NCBI RefSeq assembly: GCF_004364325.1
Contig: NZ_SOCP01000001.1
Coordinates: 434,001 to 498,000 of the forward strand
Reading direction: 5' to 3'
Source of the DNA: Actinophytocola oryzae
GTDB lineage: Bacteria > Actinomycetota > Actinomycetes > Mycobacteriales > Pseudonocardiaceae
Length of the DNA stretch: 64,000 bases
The notes under the pieces were generated by a model that was not told the DNA's origin, ran no database searches, and saw only the letters and a list, made by a program, of their open reading frames with translations. Positions 41,612 through 49,992 of this stretch are shown here, in pieces. A program made the position numbers and the translations under genes. Position 1 is the stretch's first letter. Each line of letters starts with the position of its first letter.

Positions 41612-42348
41612 ACGAGGACGTGCTGGCATTCCTGGTGCGGGCGGCCCGCGAGTTCCGCCGCGCGGGCTGGGTGTTCACCGGCTTCCACTGGCCGGTGCTG
41701 GCCGGCGAGGTCGCGGCCAGGCTCGACGACGACGTGCCCACGTTCCGCCAGCTGTTCGAGGCGGGGTTCGCCACCGAGGGGCCCGCCGACGTCCTGCCGT
41801 CCTCGACCACGGACTTCGCCGCGTTCGGCGACGCGGTCGTCTGGCGGGGGAGCACCGCCGACGTGCTCGCCACGCTCGTGCCGCGTGCCGACCTCGTCGT
41901 CCTCGACGCGGCCAACGTCGACCTCGCCGGGCGGCTCAACTCGACCGCGGTCGGCGACTACCGCTCGCCGACCGTGCGGCTGCCCGGCGGGGGCGGCGCC
42001 CCCGACGCCGCTGCGGGTGCGGGCGAACTGCTCCTCCTCTTCGGCGGCACCGACCCGAAGCGCCTGGTCACGCGCGTCGAGCACGTCACGGCGGCGCCCG
42101 CGCCCGACGCGTCGGTCCGCCTGCTGACCAGGTGGGGCACGGTCCGGCTCGGCGCCGCGCCGTCCCTGGTGACCGCGGCCCGTGACGAGGGCGTGCTCGC
42201 GGCCCGGCTGAGGGACCTGGGTGTCGACCCGGCGGGCGCGGCGATGGAGAAACCCCCGACCGACCGGGAGCTGTCGGTGGCCGCCGAGGTGCTCACCGAG
42301 GCGGCCGGGCGGGGATACCTGGTGGCCAGGGAGGCTGTGCGTGGGTGA
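41608..42348 (+). CDS. CoA-transferase family I, beta subunit (GctB/IpdB-like)
   Basis: A 246-residue beta subunit. Glu51 in FRQLFEAGFATEG aligns with the catalytic glutamate of GctB, and AANVDLAGRLNSTAVGDY plus VRLPGGGGAPDAAAGA match the GctB segments that include NSTSIGDY and GSGGANG. A catalytic Glu favours true CoA transfer but does not exclude the IpdAB type of reaction. GTG start overlaps the alpha subunit stop (GTGA); the next gene overlaps its end by eight bases. Confidence 0.82.
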   Translation: MNEDVLAFLVRAAREFRRAGWVFTGFHWPVLAGEVAARLDDDVPTFRQLFEAGFATEGPADVLPSSTTDFAAFGDAVVWRGSTADVLATLVPRADLVVLDAANVDLAGRLNSTAVGDYRSPTVRLPGGGGAPDAAAGAGELLLLFGGTDPKRLVTRVEHVTAAPAPDASVRLLTRWGTVRLGAAPSLVTAARDEGVLAARLRDLGVDPAGAAMEKPPTDRELSVAAEVLTEAAGRGYLVAREAVRG

Positions 42349-44254
42349 GCTGGACGATCTTCGCCGCACGGTCCGCGGGCTGGTCGCGGACTGGGACATC
42401 ACCCCCACCTGCGACAGCTGGATGCGCGGCCACGACCCGGCGTTCAGCCGCGCCATGGCCGAACGCGGGCTGATCGGCATCACCTGGCCGGAGCCGTTCG
42501 GCGGCGGCCGGTCCAACCTCGCGCGCCTCGTGGTGACCGAGGAGCTGCTGCGTGTCGGCGCACCCGTCGGCGCGCACTGGATCGCCGACCGCCAGATCGG
42601 CCCGGCCGTCCTCCGCAACGGCTCGCCCGCGCTGCGCCGGGAGGTGCTGCCCGGCATCGCGGCGGGGGAGATCACGTTCTGCCTCGGCATGAGTGAGACC
42701 GAGGCAGGCTCGGACCTCGCGTCCGTGCGCACCCGTGCGGTCCGCGACGGCGACGGCTGGCGGATCACCGGCAGCAAGATCTGGACCACCGGCGCGCACT
42801 TCGCGACGCACGCGTACGTCCTGGCCCGCACGGGCGACGGCGCCGACAAGCACGAGGGCCTCACCGAGTTCGTCGTGGAGATGTCGGCACCCGGTGTCAC
42901 CGTGCGGCCGATCGAGGACCTCGGCGGCGGGCACCACTTCAACGAGGTCACCTTCGACGACGTCCTCGTGCCTGCCGGGCGGGTCATCGGCGCCGAGGGC
43001 GCGGGGTGGAAGCAGGTCACCGAGCAGCTGTCGTTCGAGCGCGGCGGGATGGAGCGCGTGCTGTCCACCTACCCGCTGCTGGCCGCGGTCCTGGGGTCCA
43101 CTGTGGACGACCGGGTCGCGGTGGGGACGCTGGCGGCGCGGCTGATGACGTTGCGGGAGCTGGCCTGCCGGGTCGCCGAGGCGATGGACGACGGCCGCGC
43201 GCCCTCCGGCGAGGCGGCGGTGCTGAAGTTCCTGGGCACCACGTTCGAGCGTGACGTCATCGACGTGGCGCGGACGGCACCCGGCCGCGCGGCGTTCGCG
43301 CCGCTGCTCGCGCAGGCACAGCTCGCCGCGCCCGGCTTCTCGATCCGCGGCGGCACGGACGAGATGCTGATGACGGTCGTGTCCCGGCAGGCACCCGCAC
43401 CGGTCGTGGACGACATCGGGCGGATGGCCGACGACGTGCTGGCCTCGGCACCCGACCCGTGGGCCGCGGCCGTCGAGCTCGGCTGGACGTCGGTCGGGGT
43501 CGACGAGGCGGCGGGCGGCTCGGGCGGCACGTTCGCCGACCTCGCCGCGCTGGTGCGTGCGCTCGGGCGGCACGGCCACGCGGTGCCGCTGGCCGAGGTG
43601 GCGGTGGCACGCATGCTGACCGGGACCCCGGCGGTGGCCGCGCTCGGTCCGGACGACGTCTGGGCGGGACACGGCGCCGCGGTGGTGCTCGGCGAGTCGT
43701 CGGCCGCCCTGTACCCCTCGGACGGCGAGCCCTGGCACGGTCTGGCGGGCCAGCCGCGGAGGCGGATCGCCGGGGAGCCGACCGAGCTGCCGGTGCCGGA
43801 GGGCCTCGACCCCGTGGCACGGCTGACCGTGCTGCGGGTCCACGCCGCGCTCGGCACGGTCGAGGGCGCGTGCCGGCTGACGCGCGAGCACGTCACGACA
43901 CGCGTGCAGTTCGGCAGGCCGCTGAACCGGCTGCAGGCCGTCGCGCACCGGCTCGCGGAGATGGAGTGCGCGCGGGTGCTGCTCGAGGTCGCCGCGTCGG
44001 CCGCGCTGGGCCTCGAACCGACGCGGGTGGCCGCCGCCGCGACCGTGCTCGACCCGGTCGCCACGCTCGTCGCCCGGTTCGCACACCAGCTGCACGGCGC
44101 GATGGGCATCACGCGGGAGAGCCCGCTGCACCGGTACACGACGCTGCTGTGGTCCCTGCGTGACGAGGTCGGGGCCCGGGAGTGGGCGCCGCGGCTCTGC
44201 CTGGACGAGCCGGCGCTGTGGCACGCGGTCACGACGCGGCCGGTGTCGTCGTGA
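42341..44254 (+). CDS. Two-domain acyl-CoA dehydrogenase (fusion of two subunits)
   Basis: At 637 residues this is far longer than a normal acyl-CoA dehydrogenase. Residues 1-360 are one complete unit: FCLGMSETEAGSDLASVRTRA, GSKIWTTGAH, FERGGMERVL, and the C-terminal GFSIRGGTDEMLMTVVSRQ with Gly-Thr-Asp where YEGT is usual. From about 365 to 637 a second, shorter unit begins (DDIGRMADDVLASA, GWTSVGVDEAAGGSG, VTTRVQFGRPLNRLQAVAHRLAEME, AMGITRESPLHRYT). Such pairs normally occur as separate alpha and beta subunits of the heteromeric dehydrogenases of steroid side-chain and ring degradation. Start GTG 42341 with GGGAGG six bases upstream. Confidence 0.85.
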   Translation: MGELDDLRRTVRGLVADWDITPTCDSWMRGHDPAFSRAMAERGLIGITWPEPFGGGRSNLARLVVTEELLRVGAPVGAHWIADRQIGPAVLRNGSPALRREVLPGIAAGEITFCLGMSETEAGSDLASVRTRAVRDGDGWRITGSKIWTTGAHFATHAYVLARTGDGADKHEGLTEFVVEMSAPGVTVRPIEDLGGGHHFNEVTFDDVLVPAGRVIGAEGAGWKQVTEQLSFERGGMERVLSTYPLLAAVLGSTVDDRVAVGTLAARLMTLRELACRVAEAMDDGRAPSGEAAVLKFLGTTFERDVIDVARTAPGRAAFAPLLAQAQLAAPGFSIRGGTDEMLMTVVSRQAPAPVVDDIGRMADDVLASAPDPWAAAVELGWTSVGVDEAAGGSGGTFADLAALVRALGRHGHAVPLAEVAVARMLTGTPAVAALGPDDVWAGHGAAVVLGESSAALYPSDGEPWHGLAGQPRRRIAGEPTELPVPEGLDPVARLTVLRVHAALGTVEGACRLTREHVTTRVQFGRPLNRLQAVAHRLAEMECARVLLEVAASAALGLEPTRVAAAATVLDPVATLVARFAHQLHGAMGITRESPLHRYTTLLWSLRDEVGAREWAPRLCLDEPALWHAVTTRPVSS

Positions 44255-45144
44255 GCCTGATGGACGGCCGGGCGGTGGTGGTCACGGGTGCCGGCCGCGG
44301 CTTGGGTCGCGCGTATGCCCGTCACCTGGCCGAGTCGGGCGCCTCGGTGGTGGTCAACGACGTCGACGCCGCCGAGGCCGCGGCGGTGGCGGCCGGGATC
44401 ACGGCGGCCGGCGGCACCGCGACGGCGAGCGACCACGACGTGAGCGCCGACGCCGACGGGCTCGTCGAGCTGTGCCTGTCTGCCTACGGCCGCCTCGACG
44501 GCCTGGTCAACAACGCCGGCCTGTACCACGAAGCCCTGCCGTGGGAGGAGGATCCGGCCCGCATGCGCCGCACCGTCCTGGTGAACGTGCTCGGCGCGCT
44601 CAACTGCCAGGCCGCCGCGACCCGCGTGATGGGCGAGGGCGGCGCGATCGTCAACGCGTCCTCCGGCGGCATGTTCGGCTTCCCGCAGGTCTCGACGTAC
44701 GCGGCGACCAAGGGCGCGCTGGCCGCGCTCACGTACAGCTCGGCGCTGGACCTCGACGAGCGGGGTATCCGGGTCAACGCCGTCTCCCCGATGGCCTACA
44801 CCCGCATGACCGCCAGTGCACTGGGTCGTTCGTCCACACTGGACTCACCGCCGCTGGCCGGCATCGAGGACAGGCCGCCGGAGGCGATCGCGCCACTGGT
44901 CACGTTCCTGCTGAGCGACCTGGCGGCAGGCATCACGGGCCAGTTCCTCCGCTTCGACGGCCAGAAGGTCTCGGTCGTCACGACGTCGGCGTTCACCGAC
45001 CACCCGAACGTGACCGCCGACGAGTGGACCCCGCAAGCCCTGGCGGCGGCGTTCGACGGCCCGCTCGCCGCGGGCCTCCAGCCCTACGGCATGACCCGCC
45101 GCGAACCGGCACGTAAGTCGCGTCACACCCGTGCGGGTCCCTAG
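44251..45144 (+). CDS. Short-chain dehydrogenase/reductase 3 (hydroxyacyl-CoA dehydrogenase type)
   Basis: A 297-residue SDR: TGAGRGLGRAYARHLAESGASVVVNDVD, NNAGLYHEALPWEED, catalytic Ser in IVNASSGGM, Tyr and Lys in YAATKGALAAL. The NDVD sequence after the second strand indicates NAD. It resembles the SDR part of multifunctional enzyme type 2 and IpdF-like enzymes that act on CoA esters. The C-terminal 50 residues (after DGQKVSVV) are an extension. GTG overlaps the fused dehydrogenase stop; it ends the operon. Confidence 0.86.
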   Translation: MSLMDGRAVVVTGAGRGLGRAYARHLAESGASVVVNDVDAAEAAAVAAGITAAGGTATASDHDVSADADGLVELCLSAYGRLDGLVNNAGLYHEALPWEEDPARMRRTVLVNVLGALNCQAAATRVMGEGGAIVNASSGGMFGFPQVSTYAATKGALAALTYSSALDLDERGIRVNAVSPMAYTRMTASALGRSSTLDSPPLAGIEDRPPEAIAPLVTFLLSDLAAGITGQFLRFDGQKVSVVTTSAFTDHPNVTADEWTPQALAAAFDGPLAAGLQPYGMTRREPARKSRHTRAGP

Positions 45145-45165
45145 CCCGGCATAGGATCCCGGGTC

Positions 45166-46026
45166 ATGAGTGAGCGGACCGACCTCGCGGAGTGGCGTGC
45201 GTGGCGCTCCGGCGTGGCGGCGGTGGACGAGCTGGTCGGCACGTTCGCGGTCGAGCGGCTGTCGGAGTCGACGTTCACCGGGCACAGCACCTCCGTGCCC
45301 GAGAACCGCGTCTTCGGCGGGCAGATGCTCGCCCAGAGCGTCGTCGCGGCGACCATGACCGTCGCGCCGCCCTCGGTCGCGCACTCGCTGCACGCCTACT
45401 TCGTCCGTGCCGGGCGCCAGGACGTGCCGTTCCGGTTCGCCGTGACCACGTTGCGGGACGGGCGGTCCTTCGCCGTGCGGCGCGTGGACGCGTTGCAGGA
45501 CAACGAGGTCGTGACGTCGATGACCGCGTCCTTCCACCTGCCCGAGGACGGGCTCACCCACCAGGACGCGATGCCCGACCGGCCGGCGCCCGACGATCTC
45601 CCCGCCCGCACCCCGTTCCTCATCTCCTCCGACGGTCCGGCCCGCGCGGGTGCGGTCGACCTGCGTGCGTGCCCGCAGGAACCCGGCGCGGCGGAGTCGT
45701 CGGTGTGGCTGCGGGTCGCCGCGCCGCTGCCCGACGATCCCCTTCTGCACCAGGCGATGCTGGTCTACCTGTCGGACTTCAGCATCCTGCACGGCGCGTT
45801 CAACCGGCACCGCGTGGCCCGCGAGCAGGTGCGCACCGCGAGCCTCGACCACAGCATCTGGCTGCAGCGCCCCGGCCGCGCAGACGACTGGCTGCTCCAC
45901 GACAGCCGCAGCCCCGCCGCGGCCGGTGCCCGTGCCGTCGGCAGGGCGAACCTGTTCACGGTGAAGGGCGAGCTGGTGGCCACGGCCGCGCAGGAGATGC
46001 TCGTCCGCAGGATCCCGGGCGCCTAG
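45166..46026 (+). CDS. tesB: Acyl-CoA thioesterase II (TesB-like)
   Basis: A 286-residue double-hotdog thioesterase. The N-terminal hotdog has FTGHSTSVPENRVFGGQMLAQSVVAA; the C-terminal hotdog has ASLDHSIWLQRPGRADDWLLHDSRSPAAAGARAV with the catalytic Asp of the LDH motif. It hydrolyses acyl-CoA and could release CoA from dead-end intermediates. It lies 21 bases after the operon's last gene. Its TAG overlaps the stop of the convergent acyl-CoA dehydrogenase gene (CTAG). Confidence 0.88.
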   Translation: MSERTDLAEWRAWRSGVAAVDELVGTFAVERLSESTFTGHSTSVPENRVFGGQMLAQSVVAATMTVAPPSVAHSLHAYFVRAGRQDVPFRFAVTTLRDGRSFAVRRVDALQDNEVVTSMTASFHLPEDGLTHQDAMPDRPAPDDLPARTPFLISSDGPARAGAVDLRACPQEPGAAESSVWLRVAAPLPDDPLLHQAMLVYLSDFSILHGAFNRHRVAREQVRTASLDHSIWLQRPGRADDWLLHDSRSPAAAGARAVGRANLFTVKGELVATAAQEMLVRRIPGA

Positions 46027-47189
46027 GCACCCGCCGCGCGCCGCACCAGCCCGCCGCCGATGATGAGCCGCTGGATCTCGCTCGTGCCCTCGTACAGGCG
46101 CAGCAGGCGGACGTCGCGGTAGATGCGCTCGACCGGGATGTCCCGCATGTAGCCGGCGCCGCCGTGGACCTGCACCGCCAGGTCGGCCACCCTGCCGACC
46201 ATCTCCGTGCAGAACAGCTTCGCCGCCGACGGCGCGATCCGGCGGTCCTCGCCGCTGACGTAGGCACGGGCCGCCTCCCGGACCATCGCCCGTCCCGCGA
46301 GGACTCCGGTCTGCTGGTCGGCCAGCATCGCCTGCACGAGCTGGAAGTCGCCGATCCGCGTGCCGCCCTGGGTGTTGGCCGCGGCGTAGGCGACCGACTC
46401 GTCCAGTGCCCGCTGCGCGGTGCCGACCGCGACCCCGGCGATGTGGAGGCGGCCGCGGGCCAGTGACGTCATGGCGGCCCGGTAGCCGGTCGCCTCGTCG
46501 CCGCCGACGAGCGCGTCGGCGGGCACCCGGATGTCGTCGAGGATCACGTCGGCGGTCCAGGCGCCCTCCTGGCCCATCTTCGCGTCCTTGGGGCCGACGC
46601 TGAGACCTGGCGTGTCCGACGGCACGAGGAACACGGCGATGCCGGGGTCCTTGGGCTTGGGCTCGGCGGTGCGGGCGAACACGACGAACAGGTCCGCGAC
46701 GGGTGCGTTGGTGATGAACTGCTTGCGCCCGTCGATGACCCAGCCGTCACCGTCGCGGCGCGCCCGGGTGCGCAGGCCGGCCGGGTTGGAGCCCGCGCCG
46801 GGCTCGGTGAGGGCGAAGGAGGACACCACCTCACCGGAGGCGAGCCTGGGGAGCCACTGCTCGCGCTGCGCGTCCGTGCCGAAGCCGACCAGCACCTGTC
46901 CGGCGATCCCGTTGTTGGTGCCGAACATGGACCGCAGCGCGAGGGTCGTGTAGCCGAACTCGATCGCCAGGTCGACGTCCTGGACGAGGTCCAGCCCGAG
47001 GCCGCCCCACTCGTCGGGGATGGCGTAGCCGAACAGACCCATCTCGGCGGCGGCCGTGCGCAGGTCGTCCGGTACCCGGTCCTCGCGCATGATCTCGGTC
47101 TCACGCGGCACGACCCTGTCGCGGACGAAGTCGCGGACCTGCCTGCGGATGAGGTCGAAGTCGGCCGAGGACACCTGTGTCTCGCTCAT
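46023..47189 (-). CDS. Acyl-CoA dehydrogenase 3
   Basis: A 388-residue standard acyl-CoA dehydrogenase. It has GYAIPDEWGGLGLD, FALTEPGAGSNPAGLRTRA, the flavin segment GRKQFITNAP, VQVHGGAGYMRDIPVERIYRDVR, and catalytic Glu in LRLYEGTSEIQRLIIGGG. The ATG at 47189 starts the conserved MSETQVSSADFDLIRRQV; a TTG 36 bases earlier is possible. It is divergent from a LysR gene, the usual arrangement for control by that regulator. The 88-base gap contains no obvious palindrome beyond short T-N-A elements. Confidence 0.88.
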   Translation of the reverse strand: MSETQVSSADFDLIRRQVRDFVRDRVVPRETEIMREDRVPDDLRTAAAEMGLFGYAIPDEWGGLGLDLVQDVDLAIEFGYTTLALRSMFGTNNGIAGQVLVGFGTDAQREQWLPRLASGEVVSSFALTEPGAGSNPAGLRTRARRDGDGWVIDGRKQFITNAPVADLFVVFARTAEPKPKDPGIAVFLVPSDTPGLSVGPKDAKMGQEGAWTADVILDDIRVPADALVGGDEATGYRAAMTSLARGRLHIAGVAVGTAQRALDESVAYAAANTQGGTRIGDFQLVQAMLADQQTGVLAGRAMVREAARAYVSGEDRRIAPSAAKLFCTEMVGRVADLAVQVHGGAGYMRDIPVERIYRDVRLLRLYEGTSEIQRLIIGGGLVRRAAGA

Positions 47190-47277
47190 ACCGTCGAGGA
47201 TGCAGGGGATTTGATGCGAGTCCAATACCAGTAGTCGGAGGATTCATCTACCATTCGCATAAGTCGAGGTGATGTGG

Positions 47278-48180
47278 ATGGACGTGCGTCAGCTGCGGGC
47301 GTTCCTGGCGGTTGCGGAGGACCTGCACTTCGGGCGTGCGGCGCAGCGCCTGCACGTGGCGCAGCCCTACCTCAGCCGCACGGTCCGGGGCCTGGAGGAG
47401 GAGCTGGCCGCGCCGCTGTTCGAGCGCACGACCCGGCGCGTCGAGCTGACCGCGGCCGGGCAGGCGCTGGTGGCGCACGCCCGCACGATGGTGTCGGCGG
47501 CGGACGCGGCACGGGCCGCCGTGGCCGCGGCACACGGGGGCCGCAGCGGGCGGGTGCGGATCAGCTTCGCGGGGCCGTCGTCGCACGGGCCGGTCGGGCA
47601 GCTGGCACGTGCGGTCCGGGAGCGGCACCCGCTGATCGACCTGGTGTTCCTGCCGGGCCGCTACGGCGCGACGGCCGTGGCCGAGCTGGTGCGTGGCGAG
47701 TCGGACCTGGCGCTGGCGCGTTTCACGGAGGCACCCGTGGGCGTGGGCAGCCGGGTCGTGGCGCGGGACCGGTGTGTGGTCGCGGTGCCCGCGGACCACC
47801 GCCTGGCCGCGCGCGAGACCATGCGGTTCACCGACTTCCGCGACGAGCCGTTCGTCGCCTTCCCCGAGTCGTTCGGGTCGACGGTCCGCGAGGTGTTCGT
47901 GTCGAGGTGCCACGCGGCCGGGTTCGCCCCGGCCTTCGCCCAGACCGCGCCGGACTCGTGGACCTGCGTCGCCCTGGTCGCGGCGGGTGTCGGCCTGCAC
48001 TTCACCACCGCGAGCGCCGTCGCGAGCCTGCCGCTGGACGGCGTGGTGATCCGCGAGGTCGTCGACCCGGTCCCGCCGGTCCTCGTGTACCTGGCGTGGC
48101 GGCGGGCCGGCGAGAACGGCGCGTTGGCCCACGTCCTGCGGACCGCGGCGGAGCTGCTCCCCGACGTCGACCCGACTTGA
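47278..48180 (+). CDS. LysR-family transcriptional regulator
   Basis: A 300-residue LysR protein. The helix-turn-helix is MDVRQLRAFLAVAEDLHFGRAAQRLHVAQPYLSRTVRGLEEELAAPLFERTTRRVELT, with a substrate-binding domain thereafter (VAVPADHRLAARE, VAAGVGLHFTTAS). The ATG at 47278 gives nine bases from GAGG; two earlier in-frame starts (47269 and 47272) are too close to it. It probably controls the divergent acyl-CoA dehydrogenase and itself. Confidence 0.9.
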   Translation: MDVRQLRAFLAVAEDLHFGRAAQRLHVAQPYLSRTVRGLEEELAAPLFERTTRRVELTAAGQALVAHARTMVSAADAARAAVAAAHGGRSGRVRISFAGPSSHGPVGQLARAVRERHPLIDLVFLPGRYGATAVAELVRGESDLALARFTEAPVGVGSRVVARDRCVVAVPADHRLAARETMRFTDFRDEPFVAFPESFGSTVREVFVSRCHAAGFAPAFAQTAPDSWTCVALVAAGVGLHFTTASAVASLPLDGVVIREVVDPVPPVLVYLAWRRAGENGALAHVLRTAAELLPDVDPT

Positions 48181-48225
48181 GGACGACCGCCCCCGCCCGG
48201 ATGATCATGGAACTACGATGCGTCC

Positions 48226-48834
48226 ATGGCGATCCTTCACAAAGCCACGCTGCACCCGACCAAGCTCGAGCTGCTGGCCGCCTGGCTGCCCGGTCGTGGC
48301 TGGTACGCCGAGCCGGACGGGGAGCTGACGCGGGTGGCGTCGTACCGCTTCGACGACCCGGCCGGTGTCGTCGGCATCGAGACCTCGCTGGTCCGCGTCG
48401 GGGACGGCCCGGTCTACCAGGTGCCGCTCACCTACCGCGAGGCGCCGCTGGAGGGTGGCGACGGGTGGCTGCTGGGCACCGCCGAGCACTCGGTGCTCGG
48501 CAAGCGGTGGATCTACGACGGCTGCGGCGACCCGGTGTACGTCACGGCACTGGCCGGCGCGGTCTTCGGCGCCGTGGGTCAGGCCGAGGAGTTCTTCGAC
48601 GGCGGCACCGACCGCCGCGAGCCCAGCATGAGGATCGCGGCCACCCCCGGCGAGGCTCCCTCCGTTACCACGATCAGACACGTCGTCGGCGACGACCCCA
48701 CCCTGATCGTGACGGACGACGTCGAGCTGACGCTCGCCCGCAGGCTCGGCGCCGCCGCACTCACCGGCGCCCTGCTGACCGCCACCTGGCCCGGCCAGGA
48801 GACCCCCGTCGCGCTGGCCTCCGCGTCGCAGTAG
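48226..48834 (+). CDS. Maltokinase N-terminal-cap-like domain protein
   Basis: A 202-residue single-domain protein. MAILHKATLHPTKLELLAAWLPGRGWY and the later segments (ASYRFDDPAGVVGIETSLV, VYQVPLTYREAPLEG, LLGTAEHSVLGKRWIYDGCGDPVYV) match the N-terminal cap of actinobacterial maltokinases. The kinase domain itself is missing; stand-alone caps are known as conserved proteins of unknown function in actinobacteria. It is unrelated to the catabolic genes around it in apparent function. Confidence 0.78.
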   Translation: MAILHKATLHPTKLELLAAWLPGRGWYAEPDGELTRVASYRFDDPAGVVGIETSLVRVGDGPVYQVPLTYREAPLEGGDGWLLGTAEHSVLGKRWIYDGCGDPVYVTALAGAVFGAVGQAEEFFDGGTDRREPSMRIAATPGEAPSVTTIRHVVGDDPTLIVTDDVELTLARRLGAAALTGALLTATWPGQETPVALASASQ

Positions 48835-48848
48835 ACGGTCCAGTTCGG

Positions 48849-48946
48849 ATTGTATGCAACGAGTCTCACGATCGTTGACACCCGCTGTCGGGCGCCCTAG
48901 TTTTTCGAGACGGGCGTCAGAGTTGTCAGCGCTCGTTGTATGCAAT
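48849..48946 (+). promoter_or_regulatory. Promoter with two GntR-type operators before the HMG-CoA-lyase-like gene
   Basis: ATTGTATGCAAC at 48849-48860 and GTTGTATGCAAT at 48935-48946 bracket a promoter candidate: TTGACA at 48875-48880, 17 bases, TAGTTT at 48898-48903. The two 12-mers share ten of twelve bases and agree with the sites around the gntR gene at 18650-19595, 30 kb away. One site upstream of -35 and one downstream of the start would allow looping repression. The match suggests one regulon. Confidence 0.62.
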
Positions 48947-48995
48947 TGCGTGGATGAGGTGGGCGGATGAGCAACCGTTGTCCCCGGACGCCGCG

Positions 48996-49892
48996 ATGAC
49001 GGTCTCGATAGTGGAGATGTCCCCGAGGGACGGCCTGCAGAACGAGGAGAAGGTGCTCTCGACCGAGGCCAAGGTCGAGCTGGTCTCGCGAGCGGTCCGG
49101 GCCGGTGTCCGGCGCGTGGAGGTGACGAGCTTCGTCAACCCCCGCCGGGTGCCGCAGATGGCGGACGCCGACGAGTTGATGACCGCCCTGCCGAGGTTCG
49201 ACGGCGTCCGGTACGCGGGGCTGGTGATGAACGAGCGCGGTCTCGACCGGGCGCTCGCGGCCGGTGTGGACGAGATCGACGTCGTGGTGGTCGCGACGGA
49301 CACGTTCTGCACCCGCAACCAGGGCATGACCACGGCACAGGCCTGCGAGACCGCCGCGTCGCTGGTCGCGGCGGCGCGGGCGGCGGGTGTCTTCACGACG
49401 GTCACGATCGGCGCGTCCTTCGGGTGCCCGTTCGAGGGCGAGGTCCCCCTGGGCCGTCTGCGTGAGGTGCTCCGGCGGGTCACCGACACCGGGCCCGACG
49501 AGCTGGCGCTGGCCGACACGATCGGCGTCGCGGTTCCCTCCGGCATCACCGAACGCCTCGCCCTGGCCCGCGAGGTGGCAGGCCCGGACCTGCCGCTGCG
49601 CCTGCACCTCCACGACACCCGGCACACGGGCGTGGCCAACGCGGTCGCGGCGGTCGAGGCCGGAGTGTCCACACTGGACGCCAGCATCGGCGGCGCAGGC
49701 GGCTGCCCGTTCGCTCCGGCGGCCACCGGCAACGTGGCGACCGAGGACCTCGTCTACCTGTTCGGCCGGATGGGGGTCGGCACGGACCTCGACCTCGACG
49801 AGACCATCGCGGCGGCCGGCTGGTTGGAGGAGCAGCTGGAGACCAGGCTGCCGAGCGCACTACTGCGAGCGGGCGGGTTCCCGACGGCGTAG
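48996..49892 (+). CDS. HMG-CoA-lyase-like aldolase
   Basis: A 298-residue TIM-barrel of the HMG-CoA lyase/isopropylmalate synthase group. It has VEMSPRDGLQNEEKVLSTEAKVELVSRAVRAGVRRVEVTSF with the Arg-Asp catalytic pair, LHLHDTRHTGVANAVAAVEAGV with metal His ligands, and GAGGCPFAPAATGNVATEDLVYL with the catalytic Cys. It cleaves a 3-hydroxy-3-methylacyl-CoA into acetoacetate and an acyl-CoA. That product type arises in leucine, geraniol-type and other branched-isoprenoid degradation. No ribosome site is clear at ATG 48996; ATG 48954 (leaderless) is an alternative. Two GntR-type sites lie upstream. Confidence 0.86.
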   Translation: MTVSIVEMSPRDGLQNEEKVLSTEAKVELVSRAVRAGVRRVEVTSFVNPRRVPQMADADELMTALPRFDGVRYAGLVMNERGLDRALAAGVDEIDVVVVATDTFCTRNQGMTTAQACETAASLVAAARAAGVFTTVTIGASFGCPFEGEVPLGRLREVLRRVTDTGPDELALADTIGVAVPSGITERLALAREVAGPDLPLRLHLHDTRHTGVANAVAAVEAGVSTLDASIGGAGGCPFAPAATGNVATEDLVYLFGRMGVGTDLDLDETIAAAGWLEEQLETRLPSALLRAGGFPTA

Positions 49893-49992
49893 CCGCACTC
49901 CTCAACAGGCGTTCAGTTTTTGGCTCTGGTGTTCCGCCTGCTCGACCGGCACCATGGTTGGAAACTATCCGGTTGAGGTTGGAGCTGGCAAT

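Noticed and set aside
28429..45144. Assignment as a cholesterol ring-degradation locus
   Set aside because: FadD-, Ipd- and FadE-like genes are suggestive, but ring-opening oxygenase, dioxygenase and hydrolase genes typical of steroid degradation are absent from the window and the LLM/SMP-30/HMG-lyase set does not belong to that pathway.
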